DNA of 64,000 nt from contig NZ_JACWFH010000031.1 of the NCBI RefSeq assembly GCF_019749255.1, positions 1 through 64,000 of the forward strand. The letters are read 5' to 3'. This stretch comes from Mesobacillus maritimus. GTDB taxonomy: Bacteria > Bacillota > Bacilli > Bacillales > Cytobacillaceae. The notes under the pieces were generated by a model. The model did not search any database. It saw nothing but the letters and a program-made list of their open reading frames with translations, and had not been told where the DNA came from. Of the stretch, positions 45,716-54,235 are shown piece by piece. Made by a program: the position numbers and the translations under genes. Every line of letters starts with the position of its first letter. The stretch's first letter is position 1.

Positions 45716-46648
45716 ATGGGAAGTCAAAATGAGCAACAAAGTGGCATTATGTATGCTGCAATCGCCTATATTTTATGGGGATTTCTTCCTTTCTACTGGA
45801 AAATGCTAGATCGTGTAGGAGCAGAAGAAATATTGGCTAACCGCGTGCTATGGTCGTTTTTATTTATATTATTGCTATTATTTCTATCTAAAAAATGGCC
45901 GTTATTTATTAAAACGATTCAAGGTTTCGCTAAAAACAAACGACAGTTATTAGCACTCGTCATTGCCTCTGTATTAATTAGTATTAATTGGTTTGTTTAT
46001 ATCTGGGGTGTCAATAGCGGACAAATGGTTGAAACTAGTTTAGGCTATTATATTAACCCGATTGTATCCGTCATGTTAGGGGTTATTTTCTTTAAAGAAA
46101 AACTTTCTCATGCACAAATCGTCTCTTTCATACTGGCGACCGTTGGGGTCCTTATTATGACTGCTTCATATGGGAGCTTTCCATGGATTGCTATTACATT
46201 AGCACTTTCCTTTGGGTTATACGGGATGGCTAAGAAACTCATAAAAATGGATTCCGCAGTTGGTTTGGCACTTGAAACCATGGTTATGACTCCAATAGCA
46301 GCCCTTTATATGTGGTGGTTTATCGGCTCTGACAATATGATTATTGCAGGTGATTGGGAGATGAGTTTCCTTCTAATAGGAGCAGGTGCCGCAACGGCTA
46401 TACCTTTATTACTGTTTGCAAAGGGTGCACAAAGGATTCCGTTATCAACTCTTGGTTTCTTACAGTATATAGCTCCGACTATTATGTTGTTTCTAGGAAT
46501 CTTTGTTTATCATGAGACCTTTTCAAAGTCTGATTTGCTAGCTTTTATCTTTATTTGGTCGGCGCTTACCATTTATTCAGTTTCAAAAACAAAGCTTGCC
46601 ACCAATCTCGAAATGAAGTTGCGAAAAGAAAAAAGTACTCATATTTAA
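45716..46648 (+). CDS. rarD: RarD-type EamA transporter
   Basis: A 310-residue integral membrane protein of the drug/metabolite transporter superfamily, with two EamA repeats and about ten helices. The N-terminal helix IMYAAIAYILWGFLPFYWKML and EEILANRVLWSFLFILLLLF match the RarD subfamily, as do GYYINPIVSVMLGVIFFKEKL and LLLFAKGAQRIPLSTLGFLQYIAPTIML. The substrate is unknown (E. coli RarD was named for chloramphenicol sensitivity; function unproven). GGGGGG lies 6 bases before ATG 45716, better than the ATG at 45710. It is convergent with the NAD kinase gene. I do not recall this gene at this site in B. subtilis. Confidence 0.88.
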   Translation: MGSQNEQQSGIMYAAIAYILWGFLPFYWKMLDRVGAEEILANRVLWSFLFILLLLFLSKKWPLFIKTIQGFAKNKRQLLALVIASVLISINWFVYIWGVNSGQMVETSLGYYINPIVSVMLGVIFFKEKLSHAQIVSFILATVGVLIMTASYGSFPWIAITLALSFGLYGMAKKLIKMDSAVGLALETMVMTPIAALYMWWFIGSDNMIIAGDWEMSFLLIGAGAATAIPLLLFAKGAQRIPLSTLGFLQYIAPTIMLFLGIFVYHETFSKSDLLAFIFIWSALTIYSVSKTKLATNLEMKLRKEKSTHI

Positions 46649-46685
46649 AATGAAAGAGCCCAATTCAGGGCTCTTTCATTTTTTG
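46649..46685. terminator. Terminator of rarD, also usable from nadK2
   Basis: AATGAAAGAGCCC (46650-46662), loop, GGGCTCTTTCATTTTTT (46668-46684). Confidence 0.88.
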
Positions 46686-46729
46686 TGAGCAATCTTTTTT
46701 TGTAGGTGAAAGGCTTTGTTAAAGTGTTT

Positions 46730-47530
46730 TTATAGAAAATTCCTTTTTACTTTTTCCCAGAAGGAATTGTCCTTCAATTTAAGTGTTTTTATTTGTTTAT
46801 CACTAAGCTGAACCTCAATTTTCTCAACATGTTGGATACTAAGTGCTTCATTGTCCATCCCCATAATTGGGTAGTCATTTCCGTCTTGAACCACCTTCAG
46901 AGTTAACTTTCGGTCCCCTGCTAAGATAAACGAAGATCCCAATGTTCGATATTGATTGTTATTGAGGGACGCCACTTCACTCACTTGTAAGCATTTGAGT
47001 AGTGGGTCAACAATTGATCCATTAACAGACTTATTATAGCCTGTACTACCTGTTGGTGTAGATACAAGCAATCCGTTGCCACGGAAGGTCTCAAAATGAA
47101 GCTGGTCAATGAATACATCCATGACAAAAGTCCTGATAATCGATGAGCGTACACTAAACTCATTTAAGCATTGAAAGCTTGTTTCTCCATCAATCGTCAC
47201 ATTCACCGTTGGATAGCGTCTTACCTCTAGATTATCATTTGTCATCGCTTCAATAATAGCAGAGTGGTCTTCGGAATAGAGGTCACAATACATTGTTCGT
47301 TTCCCGCTCGTAGAGATTCCGAAATACAAGCAATCGTCTCGAAACCCGGTATTTCGTACAGCTTGAAGAAACGTCTCATCGTCTCCAACACTAACGATAA
47401 TATTTGCGTTTCGATAATCTTTCTCTAATTGGAAATCATATCTTTTGGCTAATTCGTAAAGTGGAGCAACAGTGTCCTTCATATCAGGATCTGGCTTATG
47501 ATAAAAATAAAGCTTTCGACGGTTTTGCAT
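46730..47530 (-). CDS. ytdI: NAD kinase, second bacillar type (YtdI/NadK2)
   Basis: A 266-residue NAD kinase that makes NADP from NAD and ATP. NE/D motif CLNEFSVRSS, substrate site VSTPTGSTGYNKSVNGSIVDPL (about 155-175), SLNNNQYRTLGS. The ATP-loop normally written GGDG reads VGDDETFLQAV here (about residues 52-62), so both glycines are replaced; from memory the NadK2 proteins of bacilli share a GDD form, so this is a subfamily trait and not damage. GGAGGAGAG precedes the ATG. Divergent from sppA. A paralogue (PpnKA/YjbN) would be expected elsewhere. Confidence 0.9.
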   Translation of the reverse strand: MQNRRKLYFYHKPDPDMKDTVAPLYELAKRYDFQLEKDYRNANIIVSVGDDETFLQAVRNTGFRDDCLYFGISTSGKRTMYCDLYSEDHSAIIEAMTNDNLEVRRYPTVNVTIDGETSFQCLNEFSVRSSIIRTFVMDVFIDQLHFETFRGNGLLVSTPTGSTGYNKSVNGSIVDPLLKCLQVSEVASLNNNQYRTLGSSFILAGDRKLTLKVVQDGNDYPIMGMDNEALSIQHVEKIEVQLSDKQIKTLKLKDNSFWEKVKRNFL

Positions 47531-47668
47531 GATCTCTCCTCCAACTTAAATGGAATATTTGTTATATTACCCATTCTTTCACATATTTTGCTAAAATAGG
47601 GGTGATTCATTTTAATATTTTATGAAAAAGCTAAATTTTATTTGGAAAGCATTTAAAGGAGGAATTAC

Positions 47669-48676
47669 ATGAATGGAAAAAGGTGGGCTGCACTAGGGAT
47701 TGCAAGTATATTATTTGTTATCTCAGTATTCGTAAACTTTTTGTCATCTTTTGCTTTTTCGGAAATGGATTCAGCGTTTTCCGATATGTTTGTTACGGAC
47801 GAGGGCATGATGGAAGAAGTTTTGGAAGAAGGAGATGCTTTTAACAAAATTGTCGTACTGACTGTGAATGGTACCATTCAGGATACTGGTAGCACTAGTC
47901 CGTTTCTTGACTCTACAGGATATAGTCATCGCCAATTTATGGAGCAACTTAATTACCTAAAGGAAGATAATACCGTTAAGGCTGTTATTCTGCGGGTGAA
48001 CACTCCTGGAGGTGGAGTGGTCGAAAGTGCAGAGATTCATGACAAAATTGTTGAGATTCAAGAAGAAACGAAAAAACCTGTCTATGTATCGATGGGGTCC
48101 ATGGCTGCATCAGGAGGATACTATATCTCTGCACCAGCTAAGAAAATTTATGCTAGCCCTGAAACGATGACAGGTTCCTTAGGAGTTATTATGCAAGGAG
48201 TCAATTATTCAGGACTTGCAGAAAAGTATGGTGTCGAGTTTGTAACAATAAAGAGCGGCCCTTATAAGGATATTATGAGTGGTTCAAGGGAAATGACGGA
48301 GAAGGAAAGAGAAATCCTCCAGGAGATGATTAATAATTCTTATGAAGGATTTGTTAAGGTAATCTCAGAAGGACGGGGTATGACAGTTGATGAAGTGAAA
48401 AGGATTGCCGATGGAAGGATTTATGATGGCCGTCAAGCCCTAGAAGTAAATTTAATTGATGGATTTGGACATTTAGAAGATGTCATTGAAGTTGTTAAAA
48501 AGGACGAGAAGCTTAATGATGCTCAAGTAATTCAGTATACTGAGAGCTTTGGTTTGAATTCTCTATTGAGCATGGGGACACAGAAGCTGATGGGGAAGGA
48601 TTTGGAGATGGCTGGTTTGATGAAGCTCCTATCTCAACCGAATTCACCTCGACTGATGTACTTATATGCTGAATAA
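47669..48676 (+). CDS. sppA: Signal peptide peptidase SppA
   Basis: A 335-residue membrane-bound serine protease (S49) that degrades cleaved signal peptides. One N-terminal helix (ALGIASILFVISVFVNFLSS), catalytic domain outside. Ser-Lys dyad: Ser in GSMAASGGYYI (~148) and Lys in IKSGPYKDIMSG (~200). The short single-domain form, typical of Gram-positives. AAAGGAGG lies 8 bases before the ATG. yteJ starts 15 bp after its stop, so they form one transcript as in B. subtilis; the B. subtilis partner SppI (YteJ) inhibits SppA. Confidence 0.94.
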   Translation: MNGKRWAALGIASILFVISVFVNFLSSFAFSEMDSAFSDMFVTDEGMMEEVLEEGDAFNKIVVLTVNGTIQDTGSTSPFLDSTGYSHRQFMEQLNYLKEDNTVKAVILRVNTPGGGVVESAEIHDKIVEIQEETKKPVYVSMGSMAASGGYYISAPAKKIYASPETMTGSLGVIMQGVNYSGLAEKYGVEFVTIKSGPYKDIMSGSREMTEKEREILQEMINNSYEGFVKVISEGRGMTVDEVKRIADGRIYDGRQALEVNLIDGFGHLEDVIEVVKKDEKLNDAQVIQYTESFGLNSLLSMGTQKLMGKDLEMAGLMKLLSQPNSPRLMYLYAE

Positions 48677-48690
48677 GGGGGGAGTTACAC

Positions 48691-49242
48691 GTGAGTACAA
48701 ACGGCTATGATGAAAACAAGTCAGATACAATAGAGGATGCCGAATTCGTTAGTCAGAAAGAATTAGACCATGGTCAAACTTCAATACAAGAAGCAACGCC
48801 TCAGCCTTTGGGGTCAAACTCCTTTTCTACCTTAAGATACGCAGGGTTTTGGATGAGATTTTGGGCCTATTTGTTAGACTTAGTCGTGATTGGTAGTATA
48901 AACCGCCTAGTTTTTTATCCAGTGTTTCGTGCCTTCGACCTCCCATTATCAGAAGATAGTATGTTTGCACCGATTGCCATTCTAACGGCTCTAACCTTTT
49001 ACCTGTATTTTGTGTTAATGACGAAATTCCTTGGGCAAACACTTGGTAAAATGGCGTTTGGCATCAAAGTTATTAATCTTAAGGGAGATACACTTTCTTG
49101 GGGAACGGTTCTCTTTCGAGAATGGATTGGTCGTTTTATTTCTAGCGCGATTGTGATCCTTTACATTGTAGTTGCCTTCCTGCCTAAAAAGCAGGGCTTA
49201 CATGATTTATTTGCAGATACAACAGTGATTCATGAAAGATAA
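48691..49242 (+). CDS. yteJ: RDD-family membrane protein, SppA inhibitor (YteJ/SppI)
   Basis: A 183-residue membrane protein with a ~50-residue polar N-terminus and then the RDD domain: RYAGFWMRFWAYLLDLVVIGSINRL (Arg-Asp-Asp type helix), FAPIAILTALTFYLYFVLMTKFLGQTLGKMAFGIKV and FREWIGRFISSAIVILYIVVAFLP. Start GTG 48691 with GGGGGGAG at 6-8 bases. Operon partner of sppA; in B. subtilis YteJ has been reported to inhibit SppA and affect lantibiotic resistance. The role here is inferred from synteny. It ends at a strong terminator. Confidence 0.88.
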   Translation: MSTNGYDENKSDTIEDAEFVSQKELDHGQTSIQEATPQPLGSNSFSTLRYAGFWMRFWAYLLDLVVIGSINRLVFYPVFRAFDLPLSEDSMFAPIAILTALTFYLYFVLMTKFLGQTLGKMAFGIKVINLKGDTLSWGTVLFREWIGRFISSAIVILYIVVAFLPKKQGLHDLFADTTVIHER

Positions 49243-49271
49243 ACCTGTCTATAGGCAGGTTTATTTTTTTT
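49238..49271 (+). terminator. Terminator of sppA-yteJ
   Basis: ATAAACCTG (49239-49247), loop, CAGGTTTAT (49256-49264), then TTTTTTT. Overlaps the end of yteJ by a few bases. Confidence 0.88.
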
Positions 49272-49312
49272 TCAGTTGATTATACTGATAGGCTGAAAGG
49301 TAGTGAGCAAAT

Positions 49313-50011
49313 TTGAAATGGCTATTCTTATTGCTACTAGTTTTAATTGCACTTTTCGTTATCATCATTTTAACCAATGTAAAAATTCATATTGATTTCT
49401 ATCATGGGAAAGATAATGATCATCTAACCATTATGCTGAAGGCTTGGGGAGGATTGATAAAATACAAAAAAGAAGTTCCAGTAATTAAGCTTGATGATGA
49501 TTCTCCTGCCATCGTTGTAGAGGAAAAATCAAAAATGGGTCCAACAGACGAAACCATGCATACAGAAGAGAATAGCTTTGAAAAGCAGGATTTAGCGAAC
49601 AGTCTAAACGATACGAAATCGCTCCTCGAACATGTTTTTGGCTTACATATCCTTATTCGAAAACTTTTAAGCAAGGTGAAGATTAAAAAGTTTGAATGGC
49701 ACACTCGCGTTGGAATTGGGGACGCTGCTTCGACTGCTATTTTGTGTGGAGCCATCTGGGCAGCAAAAGGAGCAATTTTAGGACTACTAAGTCATTATAT
49801 GATGTTAACCGTTAGGCCGGTTCTAACCGTTACCCCAAACTTTCAACAATTTGCCTCCCAAATTCAGTTAAAATGTATCTTTCAAATTCGGGTCGGGCAT
49901 GCTATATGGACAGGAATGAAACTGCTTAAATACTGGAAGGGCGGAATGCCAAAGTTTAAAACCAAGCCGCTGTCTGTCCTTTCTGGCAATAAAACAAATT
50001 CAATTTCATAA
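49313..50011 (+). CDS. ytfI: DUF2953 membrane protein YtfI
   Basis: A 232-residue protein with an N-terminal helix (WLFLLLLVLIALFVIIILTNV), a polar middle and a second hydrophobic stretch (CGAIWAAKGAILGLLSHYMML). The signatures WHTRVGIGDAASTAILCGAIWA and the VRPVLTVTPNF segment mark DUF2953. Start TTG 49313 with AAAGGTAGTGA upstream. ytfJ follows after 12 bp; the pair is conserved and linked to sporulation, but YtfI has no known function. Confidence 0.85.
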   Translation: MKWLFLLLLVLIALFVIIILTNVKIHIDFYHGKDNDHLTIMLKAWGGLIKYKKEVPVIKLDDDSPAIVVEEKSKMGPTDETMHTEENSFEKQDLANSLNDTKSLLEHVFGLHILIRKLLSKVKIKKFEWHTRVGIGDAASTAILCGAIWAAKGAILGLLSHYMMLTVRPVLTVTPNFQQFASQIQLKCIFQIRVGHAIWTGMKLLKYWKGGMPKFKTKPLSVLSGNKTNSIS

Positions 50012-50023
50012 GGAGGAATAAAG

Positions 50024-50482
50024 ATGTCAGATCATCCAATTCAAGGACTTATGACAACTGCAATGGAGAATTTAAAGGAAATGATTGATGTTAACACAAT
50101 CATCGGGGACCCAGTTGAAACGCCTGATGGAAGTGTCATCATGACGGTTTCAAAAGTAGGCTTTGGCTTTGCAGCTGGGGGAAGTGAATTTAGCATTGAG
50201 GGAGAGAGTGGTTCACAACCTTTTGGTGGTGGTAGCGGTGGTGGAGTTTCAATTACACCGATTGCCTTTTTAATTGTGGGCTCTTCAGGCGTAAAAATGC
50301 TACATCTCGATGAAAATACTCATCTAATTGAGAAAATTATGGATGTTGCCCCACAGGCAGTTGAAAAAATTCAACAAATGCTTTCAAAAGGTGGCGAAAA
50401 CAAGAGCAAAAATAACCAAGGGGATTTACAGCCTACGAATCCTGGTGCATATGATGGTCCGAAACAAGACTTGGATATTTAA
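50024..50482 (+). CDS. ytfJ: Sporulation protein YtfJ (GerW family)
   Basis: A 152-residue cytoplasmic protein of the GerW/YtfJ family: HPIQGLMTTAMENLKEMIDVNTIIGDPV, then VGFGFAAGGSEF, a glycine-rich loop (QPFGGGSGGGVSITPIAFLIV) and a polar C-terminus. In Streptomyces and bacilli this family is tied to spore germination. AAGGAGGAATAAAG precedes the ATG. Second gene of ytfIJ with its own terminator at 50490. The biochemical role is unknown. Confidence 0.9.
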   Translation: MSDHPIQGLMTTAMENLKEMIDVNTIIGDPVETPDGSVIMTVSKVGFGFAAGGSEFSIEGESGSQPFGGGSGGGVSITPIAFLIVGSSGVKMLHLDENTHLIEKIMDVAPQAVEKIQQMLSKGGENKSKNNQGDLQPTNPGAYDGPKQDLDI

Positions 50483-50489
50483 CAGATTG

Positions 50490-50523
50490 AGTTAACTTTT
50501 CTTTATGAAAAGTTAACTTTTTA
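50490..50523 (+). terminator. Terminator of ytfIJ
   Basis: AGTTAACTTTTC (50490-50501), TTTAT loop, GAAAAGTTAACT (50507-50518), then TTTTT. Confidence 0.85.
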
Positions 50524-50658
50524 TTTGTAAATAAAAAACATCTTTTTGTTTGAGACTGAAATTTATTTGTCAGGCAAAACCATAGCAAATATTTGAAAAA
50601 TTTACCGATAACAGCTATATTTAACACTGTACATATATGGACAAGGAGGATGAGGAAT

Positions 50659-51159
50659 ATGGCTAACATTACTTTTAAGGGGAACAATGTTACATTGCTT
50701 GGTAACGAAGTAAAGGTTGGGGACCAGGCGCCAGATTTTACTGTTTTAGCTAACGATTTATCAGAGGTGACACTACAGGATTCAAAAGGTTCTGTACGTT
50801 TGATCAGTGTTGTCCCTTCGTTAGATACAGGAGTGTGTGATGCACAAACCCGCCGTTTTAATGAAGAAGCTGCAAGCCTTGGAAATGTCAAGGTTTTAAC
50901 AGTTAGTGTGGATCTACCCTTCGCGCAAAAGCGTTGGTGTGGAGCGAATGGAATCGAGAACGTTCAGACATTGTCTGATCACCGTGCTCTATCTTTCGGA
51001 GAAGCCTATGGAGTGGCGATTAAAGAATTACGCCTCTTAGCTCGTGCTGTTTTCGTAGTAGATTCAAATGATAAAGTAACTTATGTTGAATACGTAAGTG
51101 AAGCAACTGATCATCCAAACTATGAAGCTGCACTTGAAGCCGCGAAACAAGCAGAGTAA
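50659..51159 (+). CDS. tpx: Thiol peroxidase
   Basis: A 166-residue atypical 2-Cys peroxiredoxin that reduces hydroperoxides with thioredoxin. Peroxidatic Cys60 in [13 protein letters not shown] and resolving Cys94 in [16 protein letters not shown] opens the fold. Start ATG 50659 has AAGGAGGATGA about 7 bases upstream; a frame 22 codons longer is not supported. The order ytfJ-tpx-ytxK-ackA is as in B. subtilis. Monocistronic with a strong terminator. Confidence 0.96.
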   Translation: MANITFKGNNVTLLGNEVKVGDQAPDFTVLANDLSEVTLQDSKGSVRLISVVPSLDTGVCDAQTRRFNEEAASLGNVKVLTVSVDLPFAQKRWCGANGIENVQTLSDHRALSFGEAYGVAIKELRLLARAVFVVDSNDKVTYVEYVSEATDHPNYEAALEAAKQAE

Positions 51160-51170
51160 ACTTTATTCCA

Positions 51171-51202
51171 GACAGCCGCAGAACAATTCTGCGGCTTTTG
51201 TC
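51171..51202 (+). terminator. Terminator of tpx
   Basis: GACAGCCGCAGAA (51171-51183), CAA loop, TTCTGCGGCTTTTGTC (51187-51202). Confidence 0.85.
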
Positions 51203-51324
51203 TTTGTTTAATAGGGTAACGATTACGATAACAGAATCTTTCTTAAGAGTAAGGAACCATTATACTTGTCCAATAAGAAAACGAAAGCTAAAATGAAAAA
51301 ATAAAAGTTACAGGAGGAAAAGAA

Positions 51325-52311
51325 TTGAGTATTGTACCTGTAGAAAAGTTGTTTACTGCCTTTAACGAAACAGCTGATATGATGAGAGAAGAATTAGCTT
51401 GTACATATTTAGAAGCTCTTGCGGAGACAGGAGAAAATCTATTTCACGGAAAGGTTCTCCAAGAGGATTTAAGTGAGCTCACTTATAAAAGACTTGAAAA
51501 GGCCTATAGCGAAATTAAGCTTGCTGATTATTCGCGGGAAGAAATTCGAAAGGCATTTCAACTGGCAATTTTAAAAGGGATGAAAGAAAACATTCAGCCT
51601 AATCATCAAATGACCCCGGACTCAGTCGGGATGTTTATTGGGTACCTAGTGAGTAAATTTGTTGATAAGCAAGCCTATCGGTTATTAGATCCTGCTATTG
51701 GAACAGGGAACCTCCTTTCCACTGTTCTAAATCACCAGACAGATAAGACAATTACATCTGTTGGAAGTGATATTGATGATATTCTGATTAAACTGGCTTA
51801 TGTAAATGCAAACCTGCAAATGCATGAGGTGGAGTTATTTAATCAGGATAGCCTCGAAAGCTTGTTTATTGACCCAGTTGATGCGGTGGTTTGTGACTTG
51901 CCAATTGGATTTTATCCGAATGATGTCAGAGCAGCAGAATATGAGATACATGCAAAAACGGGTCATACTTATGCTCACCATCTATTTATTGAACAAAGCA
52001 CCAAGCATACGAAAGAGGGAGGCTATTTATTCTTTATTATTCCGAACGGGATGTTTGAAAGTGAGCAATCTGCTAACCTCCATGAATTTGTTAAGAATCA
52101 CTTGAACATTCAGGGTATCGTCCAACTGCCTTTAGCGATGTTTAAAAATAAACAAGCAGCAAAAAGCATCTTGATATTACAGAAAAAAGGGGAGAACATT
52201 AAACAGCCAAAGCAAGCACTATTGGTTGATTTACCAAAGCTCTCCGATGGTCAGGCGATGAGCAATATCCTTACAAAAATTGATACCTGGTTTATCGAAA
52301 ATAAAAAATAG
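51325..52311 (+). CDS. ytxK: YtxK, N6-adenine-methyltransferase-like protein
   Basis: A 328-residue class I SAM-dependent methyltransferase of the HsdM-like N6-Mtase fold. Motif I LDPAIGTGNLLSTVL (about 118-132); the catalytic motif normally NPPY/F is DLPIGFYP (about 193-200), which departs from the DNA-methylase consensus. The ~85-residue N-terminal helical region resembles an HsdM N-domain. No specificity subunit or endonuclease is nearby, so it is not a restriction system; the substrate is unknown. Start TTG 51325 with AGGAGGAAA at 6-8 bases. Between tpx and ackA as in B. subtilis. Confidence 0.87.
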   Translation: MSIVPVEKLFTAFNETADMMREELACTYLEALAETGENLFHGKVLQEDLSELTYKRLEKAYSEIKLADYSREEIRKAFQLAILKGMKENIQPNHQMTPDSVGMFIGYLVSKFVDKQAYRLLDPAIGTGNLLSTVLNHQTDKTITSVGSDIDDILIKLAYVNANLQMHEVELFNQDSLESLFIDPVDAVVCDLPIGFYPNDVRAAEYEIHAKTGHTYAHHLFIEQSTKHTKEGGYLFFIIPNGMFESEQSANLHEFVKNHLNIQGIVQLPLAMFKNKQAAKSILILQKKGENIKQPKQALLVDLPKLSDGQAMSNILTKIDTWFIENKK

Positions 52312-52319
52312 AAGAAGTG

Positions 52320-52351
52320 GAAAAATCGGTGAGTAATCACCGATTTTTTTG
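52320..52351 (+). terminator. Terminator of ytxK
   Basis: AAAAATCGGTGA (52321-52332), GTAA loop, TCACCGATTTTTTT (52337-52350). Confidence 0.92.
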
Positions 52352-52438
52352 TGTGTTTTTAAGGTGTTTATATAATAAAACGGGGCCATCTGATATTAAC
52401 TAAATTTTCAAAGTATCTGAATAAAAACTCATTATTTA

Positions 52439-52484
52439 TGTAAGCGATAACACCATTGAAATGTAAAATAGACAATGCTTTAAT
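52439..52484 (+). promoter_or_regulatory. ackA promoter with upstream cre (activation type)
   Basis: TGTAAGCGATAACA (52439-52452) matches the cre pattern TGWNANCGNTNWCA at all 14 positions. It ends 3 bp before TTGAAA (52456-52461), 17-bp spacer, TTTAAT (52479-52484). A cre just upstream of -35 is the arrangement through which CcpA activates ackA in B. subtilis. Confidence 0.8.
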
Positions 52485-52504
52485 TGTGAATGGAGAGATA
52501 GAAA

Positions 52505-52576
52505 ATGGGCTTGTTGCACAGAATAAGTGAGAATGTTCCACTAGTTTGGCACAAGTTGTTTAATAAAGGAGCGTAA
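52505..52576 (+). CDS. Possible 23-residue leader peptide upstream of ackA
   Basis: A 24-codon frame ([19 protein letters not shown]..) with GGAGAG nine bases before its ATG. It lies wholly in the ackA leader and stops 7 bp before the ackA ATG, and the ackA ribosome site AAAGGAG is inside its last codons. Translation of this frame could affect ackA initiation. It may equally be chance: nothing but the ribosome site and placement supports it, and I know of no homologue. Confidence 0.35.
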   Translation: MGLLHRISENVPLVWHKLFNKGA

Positions 52577-52583
52577 AAGTTAT

Positions 52584-53771
52584 ATGGCTAAAATGATTGC
52601 AATTAATGCTGGTAGTTCTTCGTTAAAGTTCCAGCTTTTTGAAATGCCAAGTGAAGAAGTAATTACTAAAGGGATTGTTGAAAGAATCGGGATGAAAGAT
52701 TCAGTATTCCAAATATCTGTGAACGGTGAAAAGCAGAAGGATATACTTGATATCCCAGATCATGCAGTAGCAGTTAAGATGCTTTTAGATAAATTAACGA
52801 CTCTTGGAATTATTAAGTCAATTGATGAAATTGAAGGCGTTGGTCATAGAGTTGTTCATGGTGGAGAAGAATTTAGTGATTCTGCTGTCGTTACAGACGA
52901 AGTCATTGCGAAGATTGAAAAGCTAGCAGAGCTTGCTCCACTTCATAACCCAGCGAACTTAACTGGAATTCGTGCCTTCCAAGAAGCATTGCCAAATGTT
53001 CCAGCTATCACCGTTTTTGATACAGCATTCCATCAAACAATGCCTGAGAATTCATTTTTATACAGCTTACCATACAATTACTATAAGGATTACGGAGTTC
53101 GTAAGTATGGTTTTCATGGTACATCTCATAAATACGTTTCAGAACGTGCAGCAGAAATGTTAGGAAGACCAATTGAACATTTACGTTTGATTTCCTGTCA
53201 TTTAGGAAATGGTGCTAGTATTGCGGCGATTGAAGGGGGAAAATCAATTGACACCTCAATGGGCTTTACCCCGTTAGCTGGTGTTACGATGGGAACCCGT
53301 TCTGGAAATATTGACCCAGCACTTATTCCTTATATTATGGAAAAAACGAATAAGACTGCAGATGAAGTTTTGGATGTCTTGAATAAAGAGAGTGGAATGT
53401 TGGGTGTTTCCGGATTTTCAAGTGATCTTCGTGATATCGAAGTAGAATCGAAAAAAGGGAATGAGCGTGCAGAATTAACTCTTCAAGTATTTGCAAATAG
53501 AATTCATAAATACATTGGATCTTATGCGGCTCGTATGAGTGGTGTTGATGCAATTATCTTCACCGCTGGTATTGGGGAAAATAGTGCATCCATTCGTGCA
53601 CGCATTCTAAAAGGCTTAGAGTTCATGGGCGTATACTGGGATCCAGCTTTAAACAAAATCAGTGGAGAAGAGGCGTTCATCAGTTATCCTCACTCTCCTG
53701 TAAAAGTTATGGTTATTCCGACAGATGAAGAAGTCATGATTGCAAGGGATATTGTTAGATTGACAAAATAA
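52584..53771 (+). CDS. ackA: Acetate kinase
   Basis: Makes acetate and ATP from acetyl phosphate (overflow metabolism), 395 residues. Motifs: [17 protein letters not shown] at the start (N-terminal ASKHA phosphate loop), [80 protein letters not shown] and [16 protein letters not shown] sits 12 bases before the ATG, a long spacing. CcpA activation is likely through the cre at 52439. Works in opposite direction to AcsA in this window. Confidence 0.97.
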   Translation: MAKMIAINAGSSSLKFQLFEMPSEEVITKGIVERIGMKDSVFQISVNGEKQKDILDIPDHAVAVKMLLDKLTTLGIIKSIDEIEGVGHRVVHGGEEFSDSAVVTDEVIAKIEKLAELAPLHNPANLTGIRAFQEALPNVPAITVFDTAFHQTMPENSFLYSLPYNYYKDYGVRKYGFHGTSHKYVSERAAEMLGRPIEHLRLISCHLGNGASIAAIEGGKSIDTSMGFTPLAGVTMGTRSGNIDPALIPYIMEKTNKTADEVLDVLNKESGMLGVSGFSSDLRDIEVESKKGNERAELTLQVFANRIHKYIGSYAARMSGVDAIIFTAGIGENSASIRARILKGLEFMGVYWDPALNKISGEEAFISYPHSPVKVMVIPTDEEVMIARDIVRLTK

Positions 53772-53780
53772 ATTTTTGAG

Positions 53781-53812
53781 AAGGCAAAAGCATTTCGCTT
53801 TTGCCTTTTTTC
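53781..53812 (+). terminator. Terminator of ackA
   Basis: AAGGCAAAAGC (53781-53791), ATTTC loop, GCTTTTGCCTTTTTT (53797-53811). Confidence 0.92.
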
Positions 53813-53818
53813 TATAGG

Positions 53819-53945
53819 CTGTCATTCGGACTCCATTTTCGATTTTCTACCTGTGACAGTCCGAACACAACCCAGTACGGGACAGAGTAGACACTCTACG
53901 GCACGCCTGAAAAGCGATGTACCTGTGGCGAAAATCAACTCCACC
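53819..53945. repeat. Degenerate copy of the GC-rich dispersed element
   Basis: The right part (53901-53941, CACGCCTGAAAAGCGATG .. GCGAAAATCAACT) follows the right end of the element at 35476 base for base with scattered changes. The left part carries an inverted repeat TTCGGACT (53825-53832) / AGTCCGAA (53858-53865) and a small hairpin GTAGA-CAC-TCTAC. No frame is supported. Confidence 0.55.
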
Positions 53946-54235
53946 TTTAACACAGCCTTTCTATAAATAAGATTGAGCTTTGCTTTTAGGAGCCCATTGT
54001 GCAAGGTGTTCCCCTTACACGAGGAGAAGTTTCTAGGACTGCCCGTAATGACCAATTAACTCGACTATCAATCGGCAGTAAAGGACTAGTTGACTAAGGG
54101 TTCACCTATCTCAGTTGAGCGTTCATAGTAATACGCAGCTGACTAGTGCGCTTCCGCTTTCTTATAGGGTGTCCAAGCATTTGACCACTAAAGATGTGCT
54201 ATACTAAAGATAAAATGTTAGCTGGAGGGTTCACA
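53946..54235. other. Spacer between ackA repeat relic and the EcsC gene
   Basis: About 290 bases without a gene. A phrase resembling dispersed-repeat ends (GCGCTTCCGCTTTC near 54149) suggests a second decayed repeat. The minus-strand frame over 53822-54055 has no ribosome site. A TGGAGGG for the next gene lies near 54221. Confidence 0.45.

Noticed and set aside
46730-47530. NAD kinase read as defective because GGDG is GDDE
   Set aside because: The other motifs are intact and, as I recall, NadK2 proteins of bacilli share the GDD form.
51325-52311. Restriction-modification system
   Set aside because: Only one methylase-fold protein; no specificity subunit or nuclease nearby, and the gene is core in bacilli.
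53822-54055. 77-codon minus-strand frame after ackA
   Set aside because: Lies in decayed repeat DNA and has no ribosome site.
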